A stretch of DNA of 64,000 bases from Deinococcus gobiensis I-0 (GTDB lineage Bacteria; Deinococcota; Deinococci; Deinococcales; Deinococcaceae): NCBI RefSeq assembly GCF_000252445.1, contig NC_017790.1:1222501-1286500 (forward strand), in the 5' to 3' direction. Every line of letters begins with the position of its first letter. The first letter of the stretch is position 1. The notes beneath the pieces are model-generated. The model saw only the letters and a program-made list of their open reading frames with translations, was not told where the DNA came from and searched no databases. The translations under genes and the position numbers were made by a program. This document shows, one piece after another, positions 1 to 12,103 of the stretch.

Positions 1-1
1 C

Positions 2-535
2 GATCTCGCGGCGCGTGGGGTCAGCCAGGAGGCGGCGCTGGCGACCCTGTGGACCGCCATGAGCGCGGGCGGCCTGTGCGGCGGCCTGCTCGTCAGTGCC
101 TGGGGTGGGCTGAGGCGCCGCCGGGTGCTGGGGGTTCTGGTGCCGATGGTGCTGGCCGGAGCCGCTCAGGGCGTGGGCGGCGCGGCAGGTACGCTGCCGC
201 TGACGGCGGCGGCCATCGCGGCCTTCGGCGTCATGACCCCGGTGCTGAACGCGCACTCGCAGAGCATCTGGCAGTCGCGGGTGCCCGCCGAGATGCAGGG
301 CCGCGTGTTCAGTTCCCGCCGCCTGATCGCGCAGTTCACCGCGCCTGTCAGCACGGCGCTCGCCGGGGTCCTGGCCGCGCGGCTCGCGCCCGGGAGCCTG
401 CTGGTCGGGTCGGGCCTGCTGATCGTGGTGGTGAGCGGCCTGCAACTCCTGAATCCGGTGCTGCGCCGCGTGGACGAGCCTGGGGCGGACCCGGCAGTAG
501 AGGGGCCGGTGCCCGGGGCCGCCCCCCAGCCCTAG
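2..535 (+). CDS. MFS transporter, C-terminal part (5' end outside window)
   Basis: This is the last 177 codons of a membrane transporter; the frame is open to the left edge, so the gene starts upstream. The visible part has several hydrophobic helices separated by short Arg-rich loops (RRRR near base 110), as in the second half of a 12-helix major facilitator permease. The segment [19 protein letters not shown] matches the cytoplasmic loop of the EntS-like/macrolide-efflux branch, where a PxxxQGRVFS motif is typical. The tail is hydrophilic and Pro/Ala-rich. The substrate cannot be inferred. The next gene is convergent. Confidence 0.75.
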   Translation, partial: DLAARGVSQEAALATLWTAMSAGGLCGGLLVSAWGGLRRRRVLGVLVPMVLAGAAQGVGGAAGTLPLTAAAIAAFGVMTPVLNAHSQSIWQSRVPAEMQGRVFSSRRLIAQFTAPVSTALAGVLAARLAPGSLLVGSGLLIVVVSGLQLLNPVLRRVDEPGADPAVEGPVPGAAPQP

Positions 536-554
536 GCCCGGCCCGCAGCTCCGG

Positions 555-1091
555 CTACTTGCCGCCCGGCAAGGTCTGAAGGGTCTGGACCGGCAGCGCC
601 AGCCCGCTGTCCGCCTGACCGAAGGCCGCCAGGACGCCGGTCAATTGGCCCCCGGCCCGCTCGACCAGCCGCGCGAGCGCCAGCGCCGTCCCGCCCGAGG
701 CGATCACGTCCTGCACGATGGCGACCCGCCTGCCCCGCAGCCGCTCGGCGTGCGGCCCGTCGAGCCACAGCGTCTCGGTCACGCCCAGGGACATGCTGGG
801 CACCTCCTGAATCAGGGGCGACTGCATGTAGGTGCGGCGTTTCTTGCGTGCGGCCACGTAGGGCAGGCCGCTGCGGTCGCTCAGCTCGTGCGCCAGCGGC
901 AGCGAGTTGGTCACGGCCGTCAGCAGCACCTCGGTGCCCGGCGGGATCAGGGGCAGCAGCGCTCCGGCCACCGCGTTCGTGAGTTCGCTGTCCCCGATGA
1001 ATTCGACCAGGGGCACGCGCCCGGCATTGCCGACCCGCACCGTGGGAAGCTCGCGCCGGACACCGCCGACCGTAATGCTCAGATTGTCCAT
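555..1091 (-). CDS. Phosphoribosyltransferase family protein (adenine PRTase-like)
   Basis: This 178-residue protein carries the type I phosphoribosyltransferase PRPP-binding loop [14 protein letters not shown] at residues 123-136, preceded by the usual hydrophobic strand. The body ([16 protein letters not shown], then an ARKKRRTY stretch) resembles adenine/xanthine PRTases and related regulators. Residues 1-30 form a short extra N-terminal segment. A -10 box (TACCCT on the minus strand, 1098-1103) ends 6 bases before the ATG, so the mRNA is probably leaderless. The likely reaction is transfer of ribose-5-phosphate from PRPP to a purine base. The exact base is not visible and a regulatory role (PurR-like) is not excluded. 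Confidence 0.8.
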   Translation of the reverse strand: MDNLSITVGGVRRELPTVRVGNAGRVPLVEFIGDSELTNAVAGALLPLIPPGTEVLLTAVTNSLPLAHELSDRSGLPYVAARKKRRTYMQSPLIQEVPSMSLGVTETLWLDGPHAERLRGRRVAIVQDVIASGGTALALARLVERAGGQLTGVLAAFGQADSGLALPVQTLQTLPGGK

Positions 1092-1140
1092 GGCCCCAGG
1101 GTAATACGCGCCCTGCCCGGAACCTGTCAGGCCCCTGTGG

Positions 1141-1803
1141 TCAGCCGACCTCTTTGGGTCCTTTCAGGCCGCTGCGGCCCTCGCGCCCGCGCAGCACGTC
1201 CGCCACGTCGGCGGGCGAGACTCCCACTTCGGCCAGGGCGAACAGCGTGTGGAACAGCAGGTCGGCGGCCTCGGTCGCCAGCTCGGCGCGGTCGCCGTTC
1301 TTGGCGGCCAAGAGCACTTCGCCCGCCTCCTCGCTGATCTTCTTCAGGACCCGGTCCAGGCCCCCGGCGTGCAGGCGCGCCACGTAGCTGTTTTCGGGCA
1401 GGGTGGCGAGGCGCTCGGTGATGGTCGCGTAGACGCGCTCCAGCGCGCCGTCCAGACCGTGGTCGCCCGTATCCTGCGCGGGCATCAGCGGCCTGTGGAA
1501 GCACGAATACTCGCCGGTGTGGCAGGCCGGGCCGGTCTGGACGACGCGGTACAGCACGCTGTCGCCGTCGCAGTCGAGCTCCACGCCGACCACCTGCTGG
1601 GTGTGGCCGCTGGTCGCGCCCTTGATCCACTGCTCGGCGCGTGAGCGGCTGTAGTAGGTCGCCTCGCGGGTGGCGAGGGTGCGTTCCAGCGCGGCGCGGT
1701 CGGCATAGGCCTGCATCAGGACCGCGCCGCTGCGGGCATCCTGGGTCACGACCGGAATCAGGCCGCGGTCGTCGAACTTGAGTTGGGACAGGTCAGGAGT
1801 CAT
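1141..1803 (-). CDS. hisIE: Bifunctional phosphoribosyl-AMP cyclohydrolase/phosphoribosyl-ATP pyrophosphatase
   Basis: The enzyme catalyses the second and third steps of histidine synthesis. The N-terminal HisI domain (about residues 8-115) shows [20 protein letters not shown] (50-69), the Asp/Cys metal site DCDGD (77-81) and [12 protein letters not shown] (91-102). The C-terminal HisE domain (about 119-210) has the [11 protein letters not shown] helix with metal-binding Glu residues. The length (220 residues) is normal for a fusion. A GAGGT Shine-Dalgarno lies before the ATG at 1803. hisF lies 57 bases upstream on the same strand, so the two may be cotranscribed. Confidence 0.95.
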   Translation of the reverse strand: MTPDLSQLKFDDRGLIPVVTQDARSGAVLMQAYADRAALERTLATREATYYSRSRAEQWIKGATSGHTQQVVGVELDCDGDSVLYRVVQTGPACHTGEYSCFHRPLMPAQDTGDHGLDGALERVYATITERLATLPENSYVARLHAGGLDRVLKKISEEAGEVLLAAKNGDRAELATEAADLLFHTLFALAEVGVSPADVADVLRGREGRSGLKGPKEVG

Positions 1804-1860
1804 GGCTACCTCGGGCAGAAGAAGGGGAAAAGGAAAAAAGAGCGGCGGGAGAGGGCCCGC

Positions 1861-2640
<780 letters not shown>

Positions 2641-2767
2641 GCCCGGCAGTGTAGCCTCCCGCGCCCGTCTGCCGCGCCGCGCTGTACAGGGCATAGGCAA
2701 AAGTGCTGAGGTGCCCGCTCTTTCTCAGAAAGCCTTGATAGAATCTTTAGCAGTCTGGGGGGTGAAT

Positions 2768-3184
2768 GTGGAGCGCCGACGAATTCTGTTGATCGACGAC
2801 AATCCCAACGATGTCGAGCTCGCCCTCGACGCCCTTGACGTGTCGCCGGACACCGACGTCCGGGTGGCGAGCAGCGGCGCCGAGGCGCTGCGCCTGCTGA
2901 CCGACCGCGCCGAACCGCTGCCCGACCTGATCCTGCTCGACCTCAAGATGCCGCATATGGACGGCCTCGCCGTGCTCGACGCCATCCGGGGCGAGGCCCA
3001 GCTGCCCGACGTGCCGGTCGTGATGCTCACCACCAGCGGCGACGAGCGCGACATTCAGGCGTCGTACGCCCACGGCGCGAGCGGCTACGTGGTCAAGCCG
3101 CTGGAGTTCGGACAGTTCCGCGCGGCGATGTCCACCATCAAGGCCTTCTGGATGGGGCTGAATCGCCGCCCCGATCTGCGCTGA
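2768..3184 (+). CDS. Single-domain response regulator (Rcp1-like receiver)
   Basis: This 138-residue protein is a stand-alone CheY-like receiver. It has the acidic pair Asp10-Asp11 (LLIDDNPND), the phospho-acceptor Asp58 in LILLDLKMPHMDG, the conserved switch Thr in VVMLTTSGDE and the Lys in YVVKPLEF. There is no output domain. The NPND and YVVKP variants are typical of receivers that partner with phytochrome-type or hybrid histidine kinases (family knowledge). GTG 2768 was chosen because a GGGGGG run sits five bases upstream; GTG 2762 is in frame and possible. No kinase gene lies nearby, so the partner is unknown. hisF is divergent. Confidence 0.88.
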   Translation: MERRRILLIDDNPNDVELALDALDVSPDTDVRVASSGAEALRLLTDRAEPLPDLILLDLKMPHMDGLAVLDAIRGEAQLPDVPVVMLTTSGDERDIQASYAHGASGYVVKPLEFGQFRAAMSTIKAFWMGLNRRPDLR

Positions 3185-3261
3185 AGCCTGCCCCCGGCCC
3201 CCGCCTTGCGCCGCCCTTCATGCCCCGGCCCCCGCAGCGGGAGCGCCGCTAAGCTGGCCCC

Positions 3262-4104
<843 letters not shown>

Positions 4105-4111
4105 AAACGCG

Positions 4112-4131
4112 AAAAGCCCCCGAGCGGGGGC
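4112..4131 (-). terminator. Intrinsic terminator of the homoisocitrate dehydrogenase gene
   Basis: On the minus strand a perfect 6-bp GC stem (4116-4121 with 4126-4131, loop GAGC) is followed by TTTT (4115-4112). It lies 22 bases past the dehydrogenase stop. It may also slow transcription from the convergent DUF72 gene. Confidence 0.75.
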
Positions 4132-4152
4132 CAGTGCGTCTGTGGGCGGGGT

Positions 4153-5154
<1,002 letters not shown>

Positions 5155-5214
5155 AGCCTGCCCAGTCTAAGCGAGAAGCGCGAACTGATGCACAGTTGCC
5201 GCGCCCTGGAAGCG

Positions 5215-6231
5215 TCACGCCACGGGTAACGCGCCCGGTGCGGCGGGGCGGGCCGCGCGGCCCAGAAGTTCCCGCGCCAGCGCCTGCGCCAGCAGCGGCC
5301 CCAGCAAAAAGCCCTTGCTGCCCAGCCCGGCCAGGCGCCACACCCCGTCCTCGCCCTGGCCGCAGCGCAGGCCCGAGAGCCGCGTGCCGCTCCAGCGCCC
5401 CGTGACCTGCGGGCCGCGCAGGTCGGGGGTCAGGGCCAGGCCCTTGCCCAGCAGCCAGGCCAGCGACCCCAGCGGCAGCCGGGGCGGTGCCCAGGTCGGG
5501 GTCGGGGCCTCGAAGGTCGCGCCCAGGACCCCGCCCGATGCCGCCGGGGCGACGTAAGCCCCGAAACTCAGCGGCACGGGCGAGGGCGCGCGGTCCAGCA
5601 GCAGCAGGCTGCCGGCGCGGTACACGCCCCCCTCGCCTGCCCAGCCGCTGCCCACCGCGCCGCCGCACCACACGACCGCGTCGGCGGCCAGGGACTCGCC
5701 GCCTTCCAGCGTGACGCCCCGGGCCGCCCAGCCCGTCGCCCGCGCCCGCACCACCCGCGCCCCCGAGGCCCGGCGCAGCGCCGCCGTGAAGGCCGCGCCG
5801 TCGAGCCAGCCGCCTTCGGGCAGCCACAGGGCATGGGCCCAGCCGGGAGCCAGGGGCGCGGGCGCGTCGGCGGGGGCCAGCCAGACGTGCGACAGGTCGG
5901 TGGGCGGCGGCAGGTGGCGCACGAACTTTTCGCGGGTGCGCCCGTCCGGCACGGGGCGCAGGACACCTTCGCGGCCGCAAGGCACCTTCTCTCCGGCCCG
6001 CGCCAGCTCTCCGACCCAGGCCCAGGTCTGGCGCAGCCCGGCGACCGCCTGCGGGTCCACCTTGCCCGATTGCCCGCGCACCGGGTTGAGCAGGGCCGAG
6101 GGTACCCGGCTCGCGGCGTGCTGCCCGCTGTCGATCAGCGTGACCCGCGCCCCGGCGCGCCCCAGGGCGTAGGCGACCGAGGCCCCCGCCACCCCGCCCC
6201 CGATCACGGCCACATGCGGCGCGGCGTTCAT
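5215..6231 (-). CDS. FAD-dependent oxidoreductase, MnmC C-terminal-domain-like
   Basis: The 338-residue protein starts with a dinucleotide-binding fold ([18 protein letters not shown], about 7-24) followed by an acidic strand end. It has the DAO-family segments [13 protein letters not shown] and, near the C-terminus, [15 protein letters not shown]. These match the FAD domain of MnmC, which removes the carboxymethyl group from cmnm5(s2)U34 of tRNA. The ATG at 6231 overlaps the stop of the upstream methyltransferase gene by four bases (ATGA), so the two are translationally coupled. Together they rebuild what is one polypeptide in E. coli. A general glycine/D-amino-acid oxidase is the alternative, but the pairing favours tRNA modification. 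Confidence 0.85.
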   Translation of the reverse strand: MNAAPHVAVIGGGVAGASVAYALGRAGARVTLIDSGQHAASRVPSALLNPVRGQSGKVDPQAVAGLRQTWAWVGELARAGEKVPCGREGVLRPVPDGRTREKFVRHLPPPTDLSHVWLAPADAPAPLAPGWAHALWLPEGGWLDGAAFTAALRRASGARVVRARATGWAARGVTLEGGESLAADAVVWCGGAVGSGWAGEGGVYRAGSLLLLDRAPSPVPLSFGAYVAPAASGGVLGATFEAPTPTWAPPRLPLGSLAWLLGKGLALTPDLRGPQVTGRWSGTRLSGLRCGQGEDGVWRLAGLGSKGFLLGPLLAQALARELLGRAARPAAPGALPVA

Positions 6232-6905
6232 GCGGGACGCACCGCCCGCAGGCACTCGCGCTTGCCGGGAGCACCGGGGCGGCGCTCGACCTCCAGCCCC
6301 GCCGCCTGAAGGGCCCGGCGCACGTGCCCGGCCGCGCTGTAGGTGGTCAGGACGCCGCCGGGGGCCAGGGCCGCTGCCAGCCGCGCCGCGAATTCGGGGG
6401 TCCAGACCTCCGGGTTGCGCGTGGGTGAGAAGCCGTCGAGGTACAGCGCCGTCGCCCAGGCGGCGGGCAGGTCGGCGGCCGTCACGTCCTCGAAACGGAC
6501 CTCCAGCGCCGCGCCCCCCGCCTGTGTGGTCAGCCGCCCCTCGGCCCCGTCCCAGACGTTCAGCAGCGCCTCCCAGGCCGGGTGACGTTCGGCGTCGCCA
6601 CCGGTCGCCACCTCGCGCAGCGTCGCGGCGGTCGCCGGGTCGAACTCGTAGGCGAGGTAGTGCAGGGGCGCGCCGCTCGCGGCGGTCGCCGCCAGGGTCG
6701 CGCGGACATTCACGCCCACCCCGAACCCGATTTCCAGCACGCGCGGGGCCGGGTGGTTGTCGGTGCCGCTGCCCCCCACGAACACGTGCCACGCCTGCGA
6801 GCGCGCTCCGTGCCGCGAGCCGTAGGCCTCGCCGTAGCGGGCGTTCAGGGCGGTGCGCGAGCCGTCGGGCGTCGTCAGGATGGAAGAGGGGCCAGGGCTG
6901 GACAT
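6228..6905 (-). CDS. mnmD: tRNA (5-aminomethyl-2-thiouridine) methyltransferase, MnmD/MnmC1-type
   Basis: This 225-residue SAM-dependent methyltransferase is the stand-alone counterpart of the N-terminal domain of MnmC. It carries the SAM motif [11 protein letters not shown] (about 55-65), the acidic strand end LAYEFDP and the family signature [17 protein letters not shown]. The final step of mnm5(s2)U34 synthesis is methylation of the aminomethyl group. A TATGCT -10 box (6912-6917, minus strand) ends 6 bases before the ATG, indicating a leaderless start for this two-gene operon. The stop overlaps the start of the oxidoreductase gene. Confidence 0.88.
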   Translation of the reverse strand: MSSPGPSSILTTPDGSRTALNARYGEAYGSRHGARSQAWHVFVGGSGTDNHPAPRVLEIGFGVGVNVRATLAATAASGAPLHYLAYEFDPATAATLREVATGGDAERHPAWEALLNVWDGAEGRLTTQAGGAALEVRFEDVTAADLPAAWATALYLDGFSPTRNPEVWTPEFAARLAAALAPGGVLTTYSAAGHVRRALQAAGLEVERRPGAPGKRECLRAVRPA

Positions 6906-6978
6906 CCGCGCAGCATAGAGCGGCGCGGCAGACCTGTCCGGTCGCCGCGCTCCATTGTGCCGCCCGGTGGCCTGCCCC

Positions 6979-7464
6979 TCAGCGCAGGTCCTCGTCCACG
7001 ATGGCGAGTTCGCGGGTCAGGCCGTGGGGGTCGCGCACGTCGAGGGTCTCGCGGCGCAGCGTCACCGTCTCCTGGTGGGTCACGGTGCGGCTCTGCTTGC
7101 TCAGCACCACGTCGCTTAGGGCGTAGACCTGCTTGGTCACCTCGGCCCGCTCCTCACGCACCAGCACCTCGTAGGTGCGGCCCGGCTCCAGCGCCTCACC
7201 GTTCAGGGTCACGAGGCCCTGACCGTCCTGCACCGTGATCTCCAGCGTCTCGCGCACGAGCTGCACCGGCACCAGCTCCTCACGTTCGACCACGCGCCGC
7301 AGCACGCTCACCGACCCGGCACCGCCACGCACCACCTCGACGTTGGCGCGTTCCTCATGCAGGGTCAGGCGGCCGAGTTCGGTGCGGCTCTGGGCCTGCG
7401 CCAGCACCGCCGCGTCGGGTTCGCCGGAGAGGGGGGGCTGGATCGTGGGGTCCTGATTCGTCAT
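6979..7464 (-). CDS. YsnF/AvaK (DUF2382) domain protein, short paralog
   Basis: The 161-residue protein consists of an N-terminal hydrophilic stretch and a DUF2382 domain of alternating charged beta-strands ([77 protein letters not shown]). This is the repeated pattern seen in YsnF-type general stress proteins. The molecular function of the domain is not known. It is the downstream member of a pair; the larger paralog lies 82 bases upstream with a terminator hairpin between them. The gene has a start close to a weak GGACC ribosome site. Confidence 0.82.
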   Translation of the reverse strand: MTNQDPTIQPPLSGEPDAAVLAQAQSRTELGRLTLHEERANVEVVRGGAGSVSVLRRVVEREELVPVQLVRETLEITVQDGQGLVTLNGEALEPGRTYEVLVREERAEVTKQVYALSDVVLSKQSRTVTHQETVTLRRETLDVRDPHGLTRELAIVDEDLR

Positions 7465-7492
7465 GGTGGGTCCTTTCTGTAGACAGGAACGG

Positions 7493-7516
7493 AAAAGGCG
7501 GGGATGGGCCCCCGCC
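7493..7516 (-). terminator. Intrinsic terminator between the two YsnF-type genes
   Basis: On the minus strand a 7-bp perfect stem (7497-7503 with 7510-7516, six-base loop) is followed by TTTT (7496-7493). It would end or attenuate transcription from the upstream PRC-barrel gene before the shorter paralog. Confidence 0.7.
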
Positions 7517-7546
7517 TCCTGTTGATCGCGCGCCGGTTACGGACGC

Positions 7547-8443
7547 TCAGTACTTGCGGTCGGTGTCGCGGTCGGTCGCCGCGTCGCGCACGGTGCCGTC
7601 GTCGCTGAGCTTCACGTCGCCGGTCTTGTTGACATCCAGCACTTCGCGGCCCACCGTGTCGGTCACGGTCTGCGTCTCGGTCACGGCGCGCTTGCCCACG
7701 CTGATCTCTTCGGTGACGTAGGCCTGCTTGCTCACGTTGGCGCGCTCAGCTTCGAGGTCCACGTTCATGGTCTGGGTGCCTTCACCCAGCACCACGCCCT
7801 CGACGGGACGGGCGTCGCTCACGGCGTGACGCTCGATGACCACTTCTTCGCGCTGGAGGGGCACGCTGACGCTCTCTTCGTGCGTCTCGACGCGCTTACC
7901 GATCTGCACGCTGCCGGCCTTGAAGCGGTCCTTGTTGACCACGAGGCGCTCTTCGAGCAGCTGGAGACGGTCGGGCGTCTGGTAGGCGCGGCGCTGGTAG
8001 TCGGTGCGGTCGGTGTCGGTCGCCATAGCTGCCGTACCGGTGGCGGCGGTGTCCATGTTCGCAGTGTCGTTGCCCACGCCACGCAGCACGCGCTCGTCCC
8101 GGTCCATCGCGTCGCTGGAGTACATCTCGCCTTCGCGGTACTCGCTCATTTCCTTGACCTGGTCCTTGGTCAGGTTGTCGAAGTACACGCCCTGCTCGTC
8201 GATGCGGGCGTGGCCGACCGGCACGAGGACTTCCTTGCTCGAGAACCAACCGCCCACGTCCACCAGCAGGTAGCGGATGCGGCCGCTGCCGGGCTCCACC
8301 AGCGCGTCGCGCACGGTGCCGATCTTGTCGCCGCCGTAGCCGTAGGCGACGTGGCCGACGGGGTTGTACACGTTCTCGTCGTTCAGGTTGTACTGGGCGT
8401 CGTTGGACAGTTCGGTCAGGCGAATCAGGTTGGCTTGCGTCAT
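7547..8443 (-). CDS. PRC-barrel plus YsnF/AvaK (DUF2382) stress protein
   Basis: The 298-residue protein has an N-terminal PRC-barrel-like domain (about 20-105, with [21 protein letters not shown] and [21 protein letters not shown]). An Ala/Thr-rich linker follows (about 130-150), then a C-terminal DUF2382 domain (about 160-275, [56 protein letters not shown]). The architecture is common in soil and desiccation-tolerant bacteria and is annotated as stress-related, without a known reaction. The start at 8443 was chosen over 8479 because a GAGGAGG Shine-Dalgarno lies directly before it. The C-terminal tail is very acidic. Confidence 0.87.
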   Translation of the reverse strand: MTQANLIRLTELSNDAQYNLNDENVYNPVGHVAYGYGGDKIGTVRDALVEPGSGRIRYLLVDVGGWFSSKEVLVPVGHARIDEQGVYFDNLTKDQVKEMSEYREGEMYSSDAMDRDERVLRGVGNDTANMDTAATGTAAMATDTDRTDYQRRAYQTPDRLQLLEERLVVNKDRFKAGSVQIGKRVETHEESVSVPLQREEVVIERHAVSDARPVEGVVLGEGTQTMNVDLEAERANVSKQAYVTEEISVGKRAVTETQTVTDTVGREVLDVNKTGDVKLSDDGTVRDAATDRDTDRKY

Positions 8444-8654
8444 GGTGGTGCCTCCTCGGAAATGTGTGGTTTGCGGCACTTGCTCCGCTTGAGAGGTAGT
8501 GTCCGCCTTCCGCCCGCCGTTTCTTTGAGGACTGCATAAAGCCCTACCGGGGCTGCTCTTGAATGGACGATCATGAATGTGAAAATTGTCATGATCTCAT
8601 CCGTTTCGCATGCGCGGTGCCCTGTCCGGGAGCCGCAGGGTCTATCTTCGGCGC

Positions 8655-9665
<1,011 letters not shown>

Positions 9666-9703
9666 GCCGGCAGCTCAAGGCGCACTGAGGCGCGCCTCAG
9701 CAT

Positions 9704-10063
9704 GTGCGCCCCGGCATGCGGCAGGCTGGGGTGACCTTGGCCCGCCGTCTGCCCACCTCCGCCTGGCCCCCGCCCCCGCAGCCGCCCGCGTGCTGCGCGC
9801 TGTGTGGCCGCGAGGTGCCGCAGCTGACCGAGCACCACCTCGTGCCGCGCTCGCAGGGCCGGCGCCGGGGGGTGCCGGTGGCCGAGCTGCCCACGGTCCT
9901 GCTGTGCGGGCCCTGCCACAAGTTCCTGCACCGGACCTTCAGCAACGCCGAGCTGGCCGCCGAGTACCCCACGGTCGAGGCGCTGCGCCGGCACCCGGAA
10001 GTCGAGCGTTTCGTGCGCTGGCTGCGCACCCAGCCCGCCACCCGCAATGTCCGCGTGCGCTGA
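9704..10063 (+). CDS. Small HNH-type zinc-binding protein
   Basis: The 119-residue protein has the features of a compact HNH endonuclease fold. They are a first knuckle CALCG, the EHHLVPRS segment with the catalytic-type His pair, and a second knuckle [14 protein letters not shown] with the final His. The C-terminus ([16 protein letters not shown]) is helical. Nothing in the neighbourhood suggests restriction, an intron or a phage, so this looks like a resident housekeeping or repair-type protein of unknown substrate. GTG 9704 and ATG 9716 are both possible starts and no clear Shine-Dalgarno decides. Confidence 0.72.
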   Translation: MRPGMRQAGVTLARRLPTSAWPPPPQPPACCALCGREVPQLTEHHLVPRSQGRRRGVPVAELPTVLLCGPCHKFLHRTFSNAELAAEYPTVEALRRHPEVERFVRWLRTQPATRNVRVR

Positions 10064-10085
10064 TCGGCGGCCCCGGGCAGGCAGG

Positions 10086-10102
10086 ACGGGCCCGCCCGTT
10101 TT
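10086..10102 (+). terminator. Short intrinsic terminator after the HNH gene
   Basis: A 5-bp GC stem (10086-10090 with 10095-10099) with a four-base loop is followed by TTTT, 22 bases past the stop. The stem is short, so this is a modest prediction. Confidence 0.42.
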
Positions 10103-10153
10103 CCCCCGAAAGGATGAGGCCAGGGTGCGGGCAGGCGCGCTACCTTACGGATC

Positions 10154-11140
10154 ATGACGCTTCCCGACGCGCCCCGCCCGCCCGAACCGCCCGCGTGGCC
10201 GGGCGAGAGTACGCCGGCCCCGGTGCCCCCCGGCCCACAGATCCGCGCGGTGGACGGCAACCGCGCCGCCCTGGCCCTCCTGATCGTGCAGAACGTGGTG
10301 TCGGCGCTGCTGATCGCCCGGGGCGCGCCGCTGGGCACCGCGCTGCTGGGGGCCTTCGCGGTGACGGTCCTGGTCGCCTTCACGCTCTTTCGCCCGGCGA
10401 TGACGGCCCTGCTGCGCGACACCCGCTGGCGCACGCCGCCCTCCTGGGGCACGGCGCTGGCGGCTTTCGCGCTGGCTTTCATCGCCTCGCGGGCGCTCGC
10501 GCTGGCCTACGTGCTGCTCGTGCCCTCGGGGGCCGACGCGGTGCCGCAGTTCCTGAGCCGGGGGGCCGACCAGTGGGCGCTGTTCCTGGCGGCGGGTCTG
10601 CTCATCCCGCTGGCCGAGGAAGTCGCCTTCCGGGGCCTGCTCATGCGCGGGCACGAGCGCGCGGCGGGCTTCATGGTGGCCGCCCTCACCAGCACCTTCG
10701 CCTTCTCGCTGGCGCACGGCGTTCCGGCGAGCATCGCGGGCATCCTGCCGCTGGCCTACGTGCTCGCGCGGGTCGTGCAGCACAGCGGCAGCCTGTGGAA
10801 CAGCGTGATCATCCATGCGGCCAACAACACGCTGGCGGTGGCGCTCGGGGCGCTGCTCGCGGGGCGTGACCTCGGCGGGCAGGGCGACGCGGCCTCCCTC
10901 CTCAAGGACGAGGCGCTGCGCCTGCCGCTGGCCGGCGGGGCGCTGCTGTTCGGCCTCGCCGTGCTGGCCGTGTGCCACATCTGGCTGACCCCCAGGGCCG
11001 ATCCCCAGGAGCGCCGTGTGCCGGGGCCGTGGCTCAGCGGGGCCTACGTCGCGGTGGTGGTGTTCGGGGTGGTGTCGCTGCTGCTCACCCTGCCCTTCGC
11101 GCAGGGCTGGCTGGGCCGTATCAGCGCCCTGCTGAACTGA
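10154..11140 (+). CDS. CPBP (CAAX-like) intramembrane metalloprotease
   Basis: This 328-residue integral membrane protein is a member of the Abi/CPBP family. The Glu-Glu-x-x-x-Arg active-site motif lies in [14 protein letters not shown] (E155, E156), followed by FSLAHGVP (His about 188) and IIHAANN (His about 221), all in membrane helices. About eight hydrophobic helices follow a Pro-rich cytoplasmic N-terminus of about 35 residues. The substrate is unknown; bacterial members process small peptides or act in stress and bacteriocin immunity. A TACCTT -10 (10141-10146) ends 7 bases before the ATG, indicating a leaderless mRNA. Confidence 0.87.
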   Translation: MTLPDAPRPPEPPAWPGESTPAPVPPGPQIRAVDGNRAALALLIVQNVVSALLIARGAPLGTALLGAFAVTVLVAFTLFRPAMTALLRDTRWRTPPSWGTALAAFALAFIASRALALAYVLLVPSGADAVPQFLSRGADQWALFLAAGLLIPLAEEVAFRGLLMRGHERAAGFMVAALTSTFAFSLAHGVPASIAGILPLAYVLARVVQHSGSLWNSVIIHAANNTLAVALGALLAGRDLGGQGDAASLLKDEALRLPLAGGALLFGLAVLAVCHIWLTPRADPQERRVPGPWLSGAYVAVVVFGVVSLLLTLPFAQGWLGRISALLN

Positions 11141-11155
11141 GGGGGGAACGCTCCT

Positions 11156-11199
11156 GGAGGTGGCCCGGCGTGCCCAGCGCGTCCGGGCCACCTCCTTTT
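11156..11199 (+). terminator. Strong intrinsic terminator after the CPBP protease gene
   Basis: A perfect 13-bp stem (11156-11168 with 11183-11195, 14-base loop) is followed by TTTT. It lies 15 bases past the stop and just before the promoter of the next membrane-protein gene. Confidence 0.85.
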
Positions 11200-11232
11200 G
11201 TCCTGCCATACGTGCTCTAGAGTGGGCCGGTT

Positions 11233-12060
11233 ATGGCCTCCCGCCCCTCCCGCTCCGGTTCCCCGGCCACCGGCTCCTCGCGCAGCGCGCGGCGTGCGGC
11301 CCGGCGTCAGGCCCGTCCCGCGCCCGCCGTGCCGCCGCCCAGTCCGGACCCCGCCCCGCTGGCGGTGGACCTGCTCACCGCGCCCCGGCAGTTCGGCCGC
11401 GCGCTGGGCCGTGCGGACACCGCGTGGTGGACCTACTGGCCGGTGCCGGTGGTCACGGCACTCCTCTCGGGGGTGGCCTACGCGCTGCTGCTGCGTCCGG
11501 GCCTGAATCTGGCGGCGGCCGAGACGCTGCGGGCCGCCGGGCAGAGCGGTTCGGCCGCTCCCACCTTCCTCTCGCATGTCACCAACGCCTTCGGCAGCCT
11601 CTTCCTGACCTTCATCACGTTGGGGCTGATGTGGGGGCTGGGCCGTCTGGGGGCCGGGCGGGGCCGCGACGTGCGGGGGGCGCGGGTGCCCGAGATCTTC
11701 AGCGCGTCCTTCGCCCTGCTCGCGCCGCTGTACCTCCTCGTGGCTGTGCTGGTGCTCATCACGCCCGCCGCGAGCTGGGCCCTGCCGCCGGCCGCCGTCC
11801 AGGCCGCGCAGGGCAATCTCCTCGAACTCCAGCGCGCCGCCCTGCACAGCGCCGCGCAGACCCCGGCGGCCCTGGCCCTGTTCTTCGTGACGCTGCTGGG
11901 CACGGCCGCGCAGTGCGCGCTGGCTTACCCGGCGCTGCGCGAAACCACCGGCAGCGCCGCCCGCGCAGCCCTGGGCGCGGGGCTGCCGCTGCTGCCCGCC
12001 CTGGCCGCGCAACTGGTCGGGGTGGCCCCGCTGCTCATCGCCCGGCTATCTGGCGGCTAG
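11233..12060 (+). CDS. Yip1-like multi-spanning membrane protein
   Basis: The 275-residue protein has a basic, Pro/Ser-rich N-terminus of about 50 residues and then a segment typical of Yip1 domain proteins (LLTAPRQFGRALGRADTAWW followed by a transmembrane helix). About five to six hydrophobic helices follow, separated by short loops. Function is unknown; bacterial Yip1-domain proteins are often linked to envelope or transport functions. A TAGAGT element (11218-11223) lies 9 bases before the ATG and could give a mRNA with a 2-3 base leader. The assignment to the Yip1 family is from the overall pattern only. Confidence 0.62.
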   Translation: MASRPSRSGSPATGSSRSARRAARRQARPAPAVPPPSPDPAPLAVDLLTAPRQFGRALGRADTAWWTYWPVPVVTALLSGVAYALLLRPGLNLAAAETLRAAGQSGSAAPTFLSHVTNAFGSLFLTFITLGLMWGLGRLGAGRGRDVRGARVPEIFSASFALLAPLYLLVAVLVLITPAASWALPPAAVQAAQGNLLELQRAALHSAAQTPAALALFFVTLLGTAAQCALAYPALRETTGSAARAALGAGLPLLPALAAQLVGVAPLLIARLSGG

Positions 12061-12103
12061 GGCTGGGCCGCCTGTCCTGCCGCCTGGGGGCGCACCATAG
12101 GGC

